A DNA stretch of 64,000 bases from Saccharomyces mikatae IFO 1815. Lineage: Eukaryota > Ascomycota > Saccharomycetes > Saccharomycetales > Saccharomycetaceae. This document shows, in pieces, positions 42,025 through 53,000 of this stretch. The position numbers and the translations under genes were made by a program. The notes under the pieces are model-generated. The model did no database searches. It was given only the letters and a program-made list of their open reading frames with translations, and had not been told where the DNA came from. Where the stretch lies: the NCBI RefSeq assembly GCF_947241705.1, contig NC_079269.1, forward strand, positions 62,001-126,000. The letters run 5' to 3'. Position 1 is the first letter of the stretch; every line of letters begins with the position of its first letter.

Positions 42025-43515
42025 TCAGCGCAAAGAACTATTGTTCGAATCCTTTGCATCATCATAATCGTCATCACCATCAGAGGCATTGCTGCCAGTA
42101 TTCGAGCTGGCATTATCAGGATTTACGATATGTAATTGTCTTTCTTCCATCATGTCGGGCAAAGAAGTAGCACTGAATCTTTGATTCCCGTTATAGATCG
42201 AAGGTGGTTCCTCATACACCACTGAGGGTAGGTGACTTCTCTTGCCGGCGTTATGTGCACCACCGGTAATAATTGAATCTCTGCCACCCGGTATCCTCGT
42301 CGGCAGATCATAGGTGGGAAAAGTAGACACTGTATTCTTGGACAGCGCTGTATTATTTCTTGAAGGTATGTGCCAGTTGGAGCTGGAAGTAGAGGGTGGA
42401 ACGACAGGGTTAGCATCAGCGTCGCCCAAAGAGTAAGGTTGATAGTGTTTTTTCTCTTCCAAATCCACGTGCTGAGAAGATTGGCGACGTTTCTTCCATA
42501 CAAAATAGAATATGGCCAACGCTAGTAAGGCAACTGAACCACAAACGACACCAACCACGACACCTGCTATGGCACCGCCACTCAAACCTTTGGTCTTGGA
42601 AGAGCTTGATTTCCCATTCACAGAGGCACTATTAGGGGAGGGTGTAGATGATATTGTTGCGTAAACAGAGGTCCTTGTGATAAAGATCGTGCTTGCTTGT
42701 TGGTTGGCTTGAGAAACTACGGACTGCGTTACCACGCGCGTAGTGTAATGTGTAGATGTTCCTATAGAACTGGATGAGGGAGAAGATGCGCCCGTTGTTG
42801 TCGATTTTGGAAGCGAAGATGGTACAGTAGATGAAGAAGTCGTGAGTGTAGATGACGTTTCTGGACTGGAAGATGATGAGGTAGACGAAGTAGTAATTGT
42901 TGTATCACTAGAAGAAGAAGATGAAGAAGAGGAGGAAGAGGAGGAAGAGGAGGAAGAGGAGGAAGAGGAAGAGGAGGAAGAGGAAGTAGTTGTCTCTAAA
43001 GAGGAAGTAGTAGTAGAGGTTGAAGAAGAGGAAGTTTGTGGAGCAGAAGAGCTAGTTGAGATTTTCGTGTCTGATTTCGTGGACATTTTAGAACTAACGC
43101 TTGTGCTTGATGAAGATGTTGAAGATGTAGTAGACGAAGATGAGTCCGCGGTAGAAGCAGCATTATTAATATAAATGTTCATGGCAGAAAAACCACCACA
43201 TTTCTGGTAAGGCCAGCCGGCACAATTAACATCACATTTGCTGGAATCTACCTGCGTCAAAGACTGCAATTGAGATACAGAGCCACCACAGTAGCAACCC
43301 GTACCATTAAAAAGAGCAACGACAGCTTGGCCAGAACATTGGTTTTCACAGTATGAAACCGATTGGTACTCGTAAACGCCCTTGTAAGTCAGTCCCAATT
43401 TTCGGATGTCACTTGCTGCGTAGCAAGCTTTATATGTGAATTGATCTGCCAACACGGCTCGTATAACTAGAAGCCACACGAAAATGAAAGATCTTTGTAT
43501 GAGTTGTATATGCAT
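42025..43515 (-). CDS. WSC2: cell-wall integrity sensor Wsc2
   Basis: Plasma-membrane mechanosensor that signals wall and heat stress through Rom2 to Rho1 and the Pkc1 pathway. 496 residues; S. cerevisiae has 503. A signal peptide to about residue 23 is followed by the WSC domain with eight Cys at about 28-115 (YKACYAASDIRKLGLTYKGV; NGTGCYCGG). A long Ser/Thr-rich rod at about 120-305 includes a near-pure serine run. The transmembrane helix at about 310-336 (AIAGVVVGVVCGSVALLALA) is followed by basic KKRRQ. The cytoplasmic tail contains MMEERQLHIVNPDN and ends DSNNSSLR. The Ser run, coded by repeated AGC/TCT-type triplets (42908-42984), likely explains the length difference. Confidence 0.96.
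   Translation of the reverse strand: MHIQLIQRSFIFVWLLVIRAVLADQFTYKACYAASDIRKLGLTYKGVYEYQSVSYCENQCSGQAVVALFNGTGCYCGGSVSQLQSLTQVDSSKCDVNCAGWPYQKCGGFSAMNIYINNAASTADSSSSTTSSTSSSSTSVSSKMSTKSDTKISTSSSAPQTSSSSTSTTTSSLETTTSSSSSSSSSSSSSSSSSSSSSSSSSSDTTITTSSTSSSSSPETSSTLTTSSSTVPSSLPKSTTTGASSPSSSSIGTSTHYTTRVVTQSVVSQANQQASTIFITRTSVYATISSTPSPNSASVNGKSSSSKTKGLSGGAIAGVVVGVVCGSVALLALAIFYFVWKKRRQSSQHVDLEEKKHYQPYSLGDADANPVVPPSTSSSNWHIPSRNNTALSKNTVSTFPTYDLPTRIPGGRDSIITGGAHNAGKRSHLPSVVYEEPPSIYNGNQRFSATSLPDMMEERQLHIVNPDNASSNTGSNASDGDDDYDDAKDSNNSSLR
42908..42984. repeat. triplet tract coding the WSC2 serine run
   Basis: GAA/GAG/GAT-type triplets on the plus strand, read as Ser codons on the minus strand. It gives a run of about 25 Ser in Wsc2. 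Length polymorphism is expected. Confidence 0.8.
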
Positions 43516-44504
43516 ACTCCAGTTTTATGCTGCTATGACAAAATACAAAAGTCAAATAAAAAACAAATCAGAATTCAGAAACCCAGTGGAAAGACAAAAA
43601 AGGCGTGTCCTATATTCGAACAACAATTTTTGTTTTTACTAGATTCCTTTTCCTTGAGAAAAACAAAGGCAGAAAATGGACGTAAAATAAAAATAAAAGA
43701 TCGACAATTGCAAATCAAAGCTTGACTACCGTTTGCGCCTGCAGTTTGTCGAATTGTAATGTCCTAAAGAATTGAAAAAAGCGAGTGGATGAGTTGAGAA
43801 AACCGTTTGTATGCTCTATGTTGAGGTTTTCTCCTCTTTATTTCTTCGAAGGACGGATCAGAGAGACAAAGAAGTTGCTGGAACTCTTTCCCACAAAACT
43901 TTTAAAAGAAAACTAAAGCAAGTGTTATAAAAACAGAACAAAAAAATTCTGTAAACCACTTCTAAGAGAAATGCTAGCTCACAACATACAAACACATGCA
44001 AATTTAGGAAGAAAGGAGATAGGGCCCAGATGATCAAATCAAGAATGGCTCAGTGTTGAAACATTCTGTTTGATGTCGAAACAGTCCGTAAACAAACGCA
44101 TTCTCACAAAACACCGCACCGCGAAAAAAAACAAAGTGAAAAAACGCGAAATGCCCGTAATTCTACCCGGCCATCAGCACGTGATGAGGTTGCATTGATC
44201 TAGCCGGCTGATTCGGCTTAGCGATAGAAGCGGTTGGCGCTTTCAATAATACAGGCTAGCAAAGGAGTTTAATGCAGTCTTACTGTTGTCAACTGCAACC
44301 TTGTATGATCTTGCTGTTGCTACAGATCTTTTTGTTTTGTTACCTAATCTATTCTATTCGGCGTACTTCATTTTTTTGGTTTCTTCGTGCGGGCAATGAG
44401 CAAAGGATGATAAAGTATTTGAGTGAAATTTTTCAGATTATGAGCATAAAGAGATGAGGACTACAAAAAGTAAGAAAGGGACAGAACCAACAAGATAGAA
44501 GGGT
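43516..44504. promoter_or_regulatory. WSC2/POP3 divergent promoter with SCB and Cbf1-type sites
   Basis: A 989-bp gap with no gene. CGCGAAAA at 44121-44128 and CGCGAAA at 44146-44152 are SBF-type boxes; a cell-wall gene such as WSC2 is a reasonable SBF target, although the boxes are nearer to POP3. CACGTG at 44178-44183 within GCACGTGATG is a Cbf1-type E-box. A-rich tracts fill 43930-43960. Confidence 0.5.
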
Positions 44505-45092
44505 ATGTCCGGGTCGTTAAAGTCGCTAGACAAGAAAGTAGCGAAAAGGAGGCAGGTGTATAAGCCAGTGCTTGACAATCCGTTTACAAATGAAGCGCAT
44601 ATGTGGCCACACGTGCATGACCAGCCGTTGGTCTGGCAGCTGCTGCAGTGCTCAATTTTGAACAAGTTGGCACACATCCAGTCGAAGGACGACTACCCCT
44701 GGGAGTTGTATACAGAGTTCAATGACATTGTTCAGTATTTGAGCAGCGAGGGCGGCAGCAGCGATCCGGTATGTCTTTTTGTATGCAATAAAGACCCGGA
44801 TGTTCCGCTTGTACTCTTGCAGCAGATACCTCTGCTATGTTACATGGCCCCTATGGTCGTGAAGCTTGTGCAGTTACCTAAGAGTGCCATGGCTATCTTC
44901 AAACCAGTCTCTAAATACGGGATGCTGCTGCTGCGATGCGACGACAGGGTCGATAGAAAGTTCGTGTCGCAGATCCAGAAGAACGTTGACCCGCTGCGAT
45001 TTCCGTGGCTAGATGCTGTCAAGTATCAACGCACATCCGTCAAGTTACTGAAGACTACAGTGCCCATTGTCTCGAAGAAAAGGCAGAAGTAG
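44505..45092 (+). CDS. POP3: RNase P/MRP protein subunit Pop3
   Basis: Protein subunit shared by nuclear RNase P (5' maturation of tRNA) and RNase MRP (rRNA processing). 195 residues, same as S. cerevisiae: MSGSLKSLDKKVAKRRQVYK at the N terminus, a hydrophobic core (LVLLQQIPLLCYMAP at about 104-118) and a basic end SKKRQK. The fold is probably L7Ae-like (family knowledge). Followed by a 200-bp gap before HCH1 that holds a 38-codon open frame. Confidence 0.95.
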   Translation: MSGSLKSLDKKVAKRRQVYKPVLDNPFTNEAHMWPHVHDQPLVWQLLQCSILNKLAHIQSKDDYPWELYTEFNDIVQYLSSEGGSSDPVCLFVCNKDPDVPLVLLQQIPLLCYMAPMVVKLVQLPKSAMAIFKPVSKYGMLLLRCDDRVDRKFVSQIQKNVDPLRFPWLDAVKYQRTSVKLLKTTVPIVSKKRQK

Positions 45093-45121
45093 GTATAATT
45101 AAATTATTAAATTACCCGCGC

Positions 45122-45238
45122 ATGGTTGATTTTCTAGAAGACAGAAGAAAAAAGTTAGCAGAAAAAGCGAGCGAAAAAGAAATACATATGATAAAAACGC
45201 TGAAATTTAAGCAGGCACTTCCTGAACAAGTCAGTTGA
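45122..45238 (+). CDS. possible small reading frame between POP3 and HCH1
   Basis: 38 codons, MVDFLEDRRKKLAEKASEKE at the start and LPEQVS at the end. It is highly charged, would form a helix, and uses no odd codons. It starts 30 bp after the POP3 stop and ends 57 bp before HCH1, in a different phase from both. It could be a real small protein, an upstream frame in the HCH1 leader that affects its translation, or chance. I know of no described counterpart. Confidence 0.25.
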   Translation: MVDFLEDRRKKLAEKASEKEIHMIKTLKFKQALPEQVS

Positions 45239-45294
45239 ACTATTACAAAAGTTTGAAATAGAATAGAAATTCACTACCCGTTTGCGATAAAATC

Positions 45295-45756
45295 ATGGTT
45301 GTCTTGAACCCAAATAACTGGCACTGGGTGGATAAAAACACCTTACCTTGGTCTAAGAACTACTTGAACGGTAAATTAACGAGTTTATGCACCGTTTCTT
45401 CCGATGGCAAGAGCAAAATCGAGTTGACCCAGGTGAGTAGCATTACTGGTGACTCCAACGTATCCCAAAGAAAGGGTAAGCCAATTTGCTACTTTGACCT
45501 ACAGTTATCGATGGACGTCAAAGTGACGGATTTAGATACTAACAAGAACGACGAAGATAATGAAGGAATAGTTGTGGACGGGAAATTAGAAATTCCAGAG
45601 TTCATGCATGATGAATCCGATTTCCCCATTTTATCTCAAGGTTTTGATGCATTTGATGGATTGGTTAGATCAGAATTTGTCCCTAAAGTATTGGAAACAC
45701 TACTAAAATACCAAGATGACTTGATCAAAGAGCATTCCAAGGATATACAAGTGTAA
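45295..45756 (+). CDS. HCH1: Hsp90 co-chaperone Hch1
   Basis: Small homologue of the Aha1 N-terminal domain. It binds the middle domain of Hsp90 and weakly stimulates its ATPase. 153 residues, the S. cerevisiae length. The start MVVLNPNNWHWVDKNTLPWS has the conserved NPNNWHWVDKN motif. The remainder matches the Aha1 N-domain, ending in the VPKVLETLLKYQDDLIKEH helix. It has no Aha1 C-terminal domain, as expected for Hch1 and unlike AHA1 itself. Confidence 0.96.
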   Translation: MVVLNPNNWHWVDKNTLPWSKNYLNGKLTSLCTVSSDGKSKIELTQVSSITGDSNVSQRKGKPICYFDLQLSMDVKVTDLDTNKNDEDNEGIVVDGKLEIPEFMHDESDFPILSQGFDAFDGLVRSEFVPKVLETLLKYQDDLIKEHSKDIQV

Positions 45757-45922
45757 CCTGCCCATATAGCGGAAGGGAAGAACATCATATGGACAGACCG
45801 CGACCCCTTTCAATTTCAAGCATTTTGGAATTGTCGTTGTTCTTCTTCTTCCTCATACTCACTTAATACATAACATGTATACACTACGTAGATAACGAAG
45901 AAAATAACAGCGGTAGGCAAAC

Positions 45923-47239
45923 TTAATAAACATAGGGAATGATCTTGTAAGGAACTTTTCTTTCGTATTCTTCCCAATTTTCCCCGTATTTCATCCTACA
46001 CTTGTGCTCGTCACGCTGTTGACGATGTAGTAACAAAGTGGCAAAATACAACGAGTAGTAGTACGTCAACGGAGTTTGAAACCACGTGGCCAAACACCAA
46101 CTTAGCGAAATCAACCAGTCACCGAAATAGTTGATATGCTGCGATTTGGCCCACCATCCGTCGCATAATAGTTTCGTACCACGTTTTGTTTGGATGCTTT
46201 TTAAATTTTCCAATTTGCCCTGTCTGAACTCAGATTTTTGCTTGTTTGCCGAATGGAAGATGTAAAATCCTGAAAACATTATTGCTAATATACCCACCAC
46301 TTTCACCCACCCCAATTCCACGGGCGAAACGCTCAAATAACGGGCCTGTAGGGAGTATGTAAATGGAACTAAACTCAAATCACCAAACGCTAACATGAAA
46401 CCAAACCCGTCGGTGGTAATATCCATCATGGTTAGCACACCCTCTTCATTTAACACTCCGTCAAAAATGTAAAATCCTTGCAAGAAATTGACCAGGACCA
46501 ATGCATCGTTGATTTTACCAGTCTTCAGAAAATGGTGATGCAGGCAGGAAAGATTGATTAGTAACCATAACAACATGCCGGGTCTTAATTCTGAAAACAT
46601 CTTGATATCCAATGGGCCCAAACGAGGGTTTAGCTCTCTACCAATAAACCAGTCGTAAATAATGTTCCCTGAATTCCCACCTTGTGCCAAGATCTTTTCC
46701 CTTTGACCATTACCATTCTTCTTAAAGATCAATGGTACGAAACTGGCAATGTAGCAATATGTGGCCAAATAAAACGAAAACAAAATGGATATTATGCATA
46801 AACTAACGTGATTTTCATATAGGTATTGCAACTCAGGTAATTGACCATCAGTTAACTTCCATCTTATGGCCAAAACTAAGACCAAAGTCGTAGACATAGC
46901 AATCCCATTGATCTTATACGAGAGCTTCGAGCCGTCTCTCAACTGGACACCCTTCATGACTCTGCCAGGCAAAATGACGTCCAAAACAGCCAAAATTCCA
47001 TACCACATGCAATACACGGTCCATAACTCGCAATTGCCAAGATAGTAACGCAAAGGCTTAATACCTTTCCAAAGCTCAACTATATCAAAATTCTGGAATA
47101 TACCCTTAATAAAATAATCGGGCCTAATCATTTGATTTAAGATAATGGTAAAAACAGGCAGTCCTATGCTGATGCCTAAGGCACCGATGAGCCCGCCAAA
47201 TTCGAACTCTGTAGTTCTGGGATTCAAAACTGATACCAT
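45923..47239 (-). CDS. ERG24: sterol C-14 reductase Erg24
   Basis: ER membrane enzyme that reduces the C14-C15 double bond made by Erg11 in ergosterol synthesis, using NADPH; target of morpholine fungicides. 438 residues from MVSVLNPRTTEFEFGG at 47239; an upstream ATG at 47254 would add five. Many hydrophobic helices. The family signatures are present: GVLTMMDITTDGFGFMLAFG at about 270 and LLCDGWWAKSQHINYFGDW at about 360, with the NADPH-binding C-terminal end KYGENWEEYERKVPYKIIPY. Homologous to the lamin B receptor membrane domain. Divergent from PRM1. Confidence 0.97.
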   Translation of the reverse strand: MVSVLNPRTTEFEFGGLIGALGISIGLPVFTIILNQMIRPDYFIKGIFQNFDIVELWKGIKPLRYYLGNCELWTVYCMWYGILAVLDVILPGRVMKGVQLRDGSKLSYKINGIAMSTTLVLVLAIRWKLTDGQLPELQYLYENHVSLCIISILFSFYLATYCYIASFVPLIFKKNGNGQREKILAQGGNSGNIIYDWFIGRELNPRLGPLDIKMFSELRPGMLLWLLINLSCLHHHFLKTGKINDALVLVNFLQGFYIFDGVLNEEGVLTMMDITTDGFGFMLAFGDLSLVPFTYSLQARYLSVSPVELGWVKVVGILAIMFSGFYIFHSANKQKSEFRQGKLENLKSIQTKRGTKLLCDGWWAKSQHINYFGDWLISLSWCLATWFQTPLTYYYSLYFATLLLHRQQRDEHKCRMKYGENWEEYERKVPYKIIPYVY

Positions 47240-47716
47240 CCTTTCTCTACACACAACTCGTACCCGACTTTTTCTACTGCTTGCAAGGTCTGGCTAAGAA
47301 GTAATTGCGCAAGAAAATAGTGGTATAAAAACTAGTAAAGAACCAACGCAAGTTCAAGCCTTACTTGATACTCAAAAGGAGTACATAAAAATCTCCGTTA
47401 TGCAAACCCTTTATATGCACAATCTTCACACAATGCAAATTTCCGATGACGCCTACATAAAAGAGAGGGAAAGGCGATATAAATTTTTTTACGGGATTTT
47501 CGTTTAGGTGAAAAAATGAACGACAGAAAATTTCGATGCCGGGCAACCGTTTGTTTTATTTATGTTTCATAAGTGCGTCACATATTAATTAAAACCTATA
47601 CATAGCCTGCTACTGGAAAAGTATATATACGATGGCATATCCAATGAATACTCTTGAATTGATTCTGGAAGATTCGGCCACCATGTTCTTCTTTCAAATT
47701 TACAGACGTTAGTGAC
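47240..47716. promoter_or_regulatory. ERG24/PRM1 divergent promoter: pheromone and sterol elements
   Basis: A 477-bp gap. TGTTTCA at 47573-47579 is the complement of the Ste12 pheromone-response element TGAAACA, 138 bp before PRM1, a pheromone-induced gene. TATACGA at 47626-47632 is the complement of TCGTATA, the Upc2/Ecm22 sterol element, though it lies nearly 390 bp from ERG24 and could be chance. Confidence 0.5.
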
Positions 47717-49699
47717 ATGGCCGGTTTCAAATGCTATTTGCAACTGGGTGACAGGCTCTCTCAAATATGGCTAAATAAGTACACATTGGCATTGTTGCTG
47801 GCAATGTTGAAGCTTCTCTTTTTTTCCAAGTCTATACAACATGCTATAGAAGTCTCACAAACGTATGTTTTATCAAACTGTCACAGTATTGACTCTTTCT
47901 ACTCAAAGGTGACAGACAATACGCCGCACTATCTGGGCGTCATGGGAAACTATCTTATCGAAAAGGGCATGGAAGAAACGGTTAAGGCCACGCTGGAAAC
48001 GCTGTCACTCATTGTATATGCCAGTGAGGGATTGCTAAACTTTGCCATTGACCTATATTTGGGCACGTACGCCTGTTTGTTGGTTAGCGCCGTTGACGGA
48101 ACGGTGAATGTAGCAACTAATACTACGGAAAAATTGATCGGTTTGGTCAACGATACAGTTTCTAGTGTAGCCAATGAATTGGATTCGGGGTTGAATGACA
48201 TTTCTAAAGTTATCAATAAAGTAATCAGTGCTGCATCCAAAGTAGAGAACTTTTTCACTGGTGACGACGACGATGACGGCAATATGACATCGTCGATTAA
48301 AAGCGTCAACCTGACCATATCTGCCCTCCATAACTTATATATCCCTTCTTCAATCAATAACAAGCTAGAGGAGTTATCAGCAAAAACGCCGGATTTTGCT
48401 CAGGTTAAGAATTCGACCAAAAATTTGATATCAATTCCCTTCAATGAAGTGCGCAAGAACATCAAATCTGTGAATGCCAGTAAGTTAATAGGAGATACAT
48501 CTGTTCTGTATGTCCCACCCGTGTCAATTTCCAATGGCACTGGTATATGTTCATCCAATCAATCTGAAATTCTGGCCTTTTATGCTATCTTGAGACAAGT
48601 TTTGAAAATTACTACCATAGTGTGTGTCATCATATTGACATGCTTTGCAATTAGTGCGATAATACCGGTTGCATGGAATGAAATTAAGCTTTGGAGACGT
48701 CTTTGCAGTATGAGAGACCATTATATTTTGAGCAGACAGGATTCGTATACGTCCTTTTCCAGTGAAAACACTCATGAATTGAAGGATCCGTTCGCAAATC
48801 CTCCCTTACATAATGGAGAATATGATGTCATTGCAAGCTACCAGCGGTGCTTTCAAACATGGAATGCAAGAGTAACAGGTTGGATGACAAATATTGTAAC
48901 CTTAGGAAAATCGCCGGAGGATATTGACCCTGAAACAAGAAAAAAGATAGAATGGGTAGTGGCTTATATGACCTCTGAAAGAGCATTGTGTATTCTAGGA
49001 GTTGCACTTTTGGGGATTTTGGTGTGCATATGTCAATTTGTCATGATATCAGTTTTACAACACAAGATAAGCCATTCATTGGCTACCAATAATGGAAGTG
49101 ACTTTCAAAGCTTACTGAAGTCCAACACTGCTGTTGATATAGAAAACCAAATGGGCCTTTGGGGCGTTCAGACGAACAAGTATATAAATACCACCGAGAA
49201 CAATATCAATCAGGAAGTTTTTGGATGGATCGACACAACAACACTATCGATAAACAATACAGTAGCCACAATGATATCTGATATAGATACTACTTTAGCA
49301 GACGTGTTCAACGGAACACTGCTATATAGCCCAATGAAGACGGTGGTCGGATGCGTCATTGGAAATAAGCTCTACACGATAGAGAAGGCGATGACATGGA
49401 TTCACGACAAGGCTCAACTACATATTCCAAGAATTAATGGGACCCAAATCAAGCAGGCCCTAGAAAAACAAGCTAATAATAGCACCACAGCGGGTTCCAC
49501 TTCTACCACTACAGCGACCTTACTAGAGAATCTCGTAAATGACATGAAAGAAGGACTTTTAAAGGTTCTCCGAGCCTACCACCATATAACCATGGGAGAA
49601 CTTGTGGTTTCCTTAATAATCTTTGGGGTGTGGCTGGTACAGTTGCCCATTGCTTTAATAATTCTTCGATTACGTCTTCACAAGGCCACATTTCACTAA
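47717..49699 (+). CDS. PRM1: mating cell-fusion membrane protein Prm1
   Basis: Pheromone-induced multispanning membrane protein that promotes plasma-membrane fusion of mating cells. 660 residues (S. cerevisiae 661). Hydrophobic segments at about residues 22-42, 100-120, 290-320, 415-440 and 625-650 are separated by large, Asn-glycosylated extracellular loops (for example NATNTTEKL, NNSTTAG). Cysteines near residues 119 and 546 correspond to the ones known to link the S. cerevisiae dimer. A cytosolic loop with DSYTSFSSENTHELKDPFAN lies between the third and fourth segments. A pheromone-response element lies upstream. Confidence 0.95.
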   Translation: MAGFKCYLQLGDRLSQIWLNKYTLALLLAMLKLLFFSKSIQHAIEVSQTYVLSNCHSIDSFYSKVTDNTPHYLGVMGNYLIEKGMEETVKATLETLSLIVYASEGLLNFAIDLYLGTYACLLVSAVDGTVNVATNTTEKLIGLVNDTVSSVANELDSGLNDISKVINKVISAASKVENFFTGDDDDDGNMTSSIKSVNLTISALHNLYIPSSINNKLEELSAKTPDFAQVKNSTKNLISIPFNEVRKNIKSVNASKLIGDTSVLYVPPVSISNGTGICSSNQSEILAFYAILRQVLKITTIVCVIILTCFAISAIIPVAWNEIKLWRRLCSMRDHYILSRQDSYTSFSSENTHELKDPFANPPLHNGEYDVIASYQRCFQTWNARVTGWMTNIVTLGKSPEDIDPETRKKIEWVVAYMTSERALCILGVALLGILVCICQFVMISVLQHKISHSLATNNGSDFQSLLKSNTAVDIENQMGLWGVQTNKYINTTENNINQEVFGWIDTTTLSINNTVATMISDIDTTLADVFNGTLLYSPMKTVVGCVIGNKLYTIEKAMTWIHDKAQLHIPRINGTQIKQALEKQANNSTTAGSTSTTTATLLENLVNDMKEGLLKVLRAYHHITMGELVVSLIIFGVWLVQLPIALIILRLRLHKATFH

Positions 49700-50041
49700 T
49701 CAATAGACTTTTTTCTGTCATAACTATATTTGATAATGACGACAAAAAAGTGGCTCATTTTAGTCATTTCGCGTTGATTCCTGAAATTCGCGGAGGAGTG
49801 ACACGCAAAGTGAACCAGAAACCTTATCGTCGAATTATTGTGCAAGGTGCAATGATGGGTAATGATTCAACATCATCGCAATTTTCATGTTCATATAGTT
49901 ATTCAAGTACTTTTTAGTAAACATATACAACAAAGGGTATTAGCTTTTTCGTATTATTAGTTATAATTCTTTTTTGGACATTACGTTTGTCTCCTCGGTT
50001 TCCCCACACAAAGAACACTTTATTAGGAAAATTAAGCTCTT
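49700..50041. other. PRM1-CAF120 intergenic region
   Basis: A 342-bp gap containing the PRM1 3' flank and CAF120 promoter. No site or gene recognised. Confidence 0.6.
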
Positions 50042-53000
50042 ATGCGGATTTTTTCAGGTGACAACAAAGCAGTCGATTCTCCTACCAATACTCACGTGTT
50101 AAAGAGCCCATCCACTTTTGGTGCTGAATTTGGCTCACGTCTAAAGGTAAATACGACATCGAAAAAGAAAGCAAGCAACTCGTCTTCGCCCACTTCCCCT
50201 ATGGAAACGTCACCAGTTTCTCCAGAGTTAGTGCCTATTATAACACTGCTGAATGCACATACGCATAGAAGATATCATGAAGGTGTATTTTTGATCTTAC
50301 AGGATCTAAAGAACAACGGCACTCATGCAGCTAGGAAATGGAAGGACGTATATGGGGTACTGATAGGTACCCAACTCGCCCTTTGGGATGCCAAGGAATT
50401 AGCAGAATTTTCTGACCCCTCCTGTCCTGTTTCTGAAAAGAAACTGAAAGAGATTGCCTCTAAACCTACTTATATCAACTTGACGGATGCAACGTTAAGA
50501 ACTTTGGACACTTCTGACAATATTGTCATGGAGTGTGGAAAAAATCTCACCAATGCATTAGTTGTTTCCACGACGTTGAAGAACCGATATTTCTTACAGT
50601 TTGGTAACAAAGAGTCTTTTAACAAGTGGAATGCTGCTATTCGATTATGTTTATACGAATGCTCTTCATTACAAGAGGCTTACACAGGTGCGTTTATTTC
50701 AAGTAGAGGTGCAAAACTAGGTGATATCAGAATTCTTCTAACGAATAGGAAATATGATTATAAAGATTGGGTTAGCGTCAGGTTCGGCGCTGGTATGCCT
50801 TGGAAACGTTGCTATGCGGTAATCTCGCAGTCCAATAGTAGGAAGAAGGACCATTTTGGTGAAATAAATCTTTATGAAAATGATAAAAAAGTAAAAAAAA
50901 ATCATGCAATGGCAACTATTGTAGAGGCAAAGGCACTTTATGCGGTTTACCCGTCTTCTCCAAAACTAATAGATTCTTCCACAATCATTAAAGTTGTTGG
51001 TTCTGTAAAGTTTGAGAAAAACGAAAATGCACAGGAAAAAGATGTCTTTATTATGCCCGAGAAGCACCAAGCTGTACCAAGTTATGATACTATAATCAGA
51101 TTTCTAATACCTGCCATGGATACGTTTAAATTATATGGCAGGCCGGAGAAATTATTATCGAGTAAAAACGATCCACATTCACTGTTGTTTGGTTTGCCAG
51201 TTTTGCCGCATATATATTACCTAGAAATGGAAGATTTGCTTCCGTTGACTAATTCCATATCAAGTGCGCATTGGTCGAATAATGATTGGAGAGAGCACGT
51301 CAATGACATTTTGCAAAAGAAGATAGCTCAAGGATATTGTGGTTGTAATTCTGCCTCCAATATTACTTCTCCACTGCCTTCCCCTTTTCTTGGTTCAGCA
51401 GACTTATTTGAAAGGGCAGATGGCGTCCTTTCACCCAAGTTATCTTTCGGGTCAAAATCTTCTTCTAATAATAGCTCAAAGAATAGTTTACCAAAGAGAG
51501 AACGTATCAAATTACCATACTCAGCGGATCATGAAGTTGATAACACTGACAATCCCACTGTTCAACATGAAAGTGTTCCCTTCGAGATATCTGGAAGCCC
51601 ACACAAGACAGTCACACCTACTGATTCATCTTTCAGAACAAAATTTACAGAAGGTTCACCATACAGTAGGCAAAGTCCTCTCAAGCCTTTGGTGCCATCT
51701 ATAAATGATTCGCCATCTGACAAAGCTAAGTCAAGAACAGATCCCTATATTGATTATAATAACATGAAAATGAATACCTCTGAGAGATTTGATAGAGGAG
51801 ACGCTCTATATGATAGCAACGCTGATTCAAGTTTGAAAAAAGTTAGGAATATCAAATTAGATATTCCTGCGTCCAATTTTGACAAGTTCAAAACCGACAA
51901 AAATCTATTGTCTGTAGATTCTAAATCCTCCAACGAAAAGAAACTCTCTGTGGAATCAGATTTGTCTGCGATCTATGAAAAATACTCCAATGGTCCCTTT
52001 GGTCACACTGAGGGACTCAATGATTCTTCTGATGAAAATTATTTGCGTTTTCAACGGGCTTCAGTGCACTCAGAGAATGGCTACAATCCAAGAATATCCT
52101 TTACGTCAGGTAACTTTCCTGATAAAGATGAAGAAGGGCATGCTGTTTTACAGGAGTTCAATAGTCTAACTCAAAGAATAAACGAACTTGGTATAGAAAG
52201 TTTAAATTCGAACTCAGATTCAGACAAACTAAATAAGTCATTTTCACAAATGGAATTGGACAACGATGGCAATGAAGACGATATGAATTTATTTGACCCA
52301 GACTTTATGGCGCAAGATCAATTGCGTGCTGAGGAAAGAGACTACAATAAGGATGATATAGTCCCCCCAGAAACAACATCTGAGGTTTTTGAAGCAGCTG
52401 GGTTAGGCATTATTTCTGATGATCATATTGGAGGGCAAAATACAACGGAATATAGGTCACCACAAGAGGTCCCAAGATTATTTCCCGAGAAAGCCCTCAA
52501 TCCATTACAAATGGATAACCCATACGCAAAACCCAGCACAAAATCGAAGACAACCTCTACTTCCATCAAAACTGACCGTAGCGCTCCACAGAAGGGCTAC
52601 CAAACCGTGCCTGACCAGCAAATTGCCGCTTACGGTCAAACCGCAAGCATTAATGGTCTCAATGGAAGATACGGAGTAAAAAATCAATCAGCGGGATCAC
52701 CGAGGAACGCAAAGACGAGAGCTCCACCAAGTCCATACTATCAAGATTTTAATAATCGTTCTGCTTCTTCAAACCCTTATCAGCACTCTCAACCTTCGGA
52801 TGCACAACCACGAGCACGTCGTCCTCCTGGAAATCCGCACCCAACGGGGAACAGACCAAATATGCAAATGCGATATCCTCCTCAAATAACGGCACAGTAT
52901 CATCCACAGAATGCCAACTTCGTACCCGGATCACAACAGCCACCTCTGGCTACTCCACCCCAGCAATTCAACCGCCCGTATCAACCCCATGCGATGAATG

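Noticed and set aside
42842-43174. Plus-strand open frame rich in Glu/Val opposite WSC2.
   Set aside because: It is the mirror of the Ser-coding triplet tract of WSC2 and has no start context or conservation of its own.
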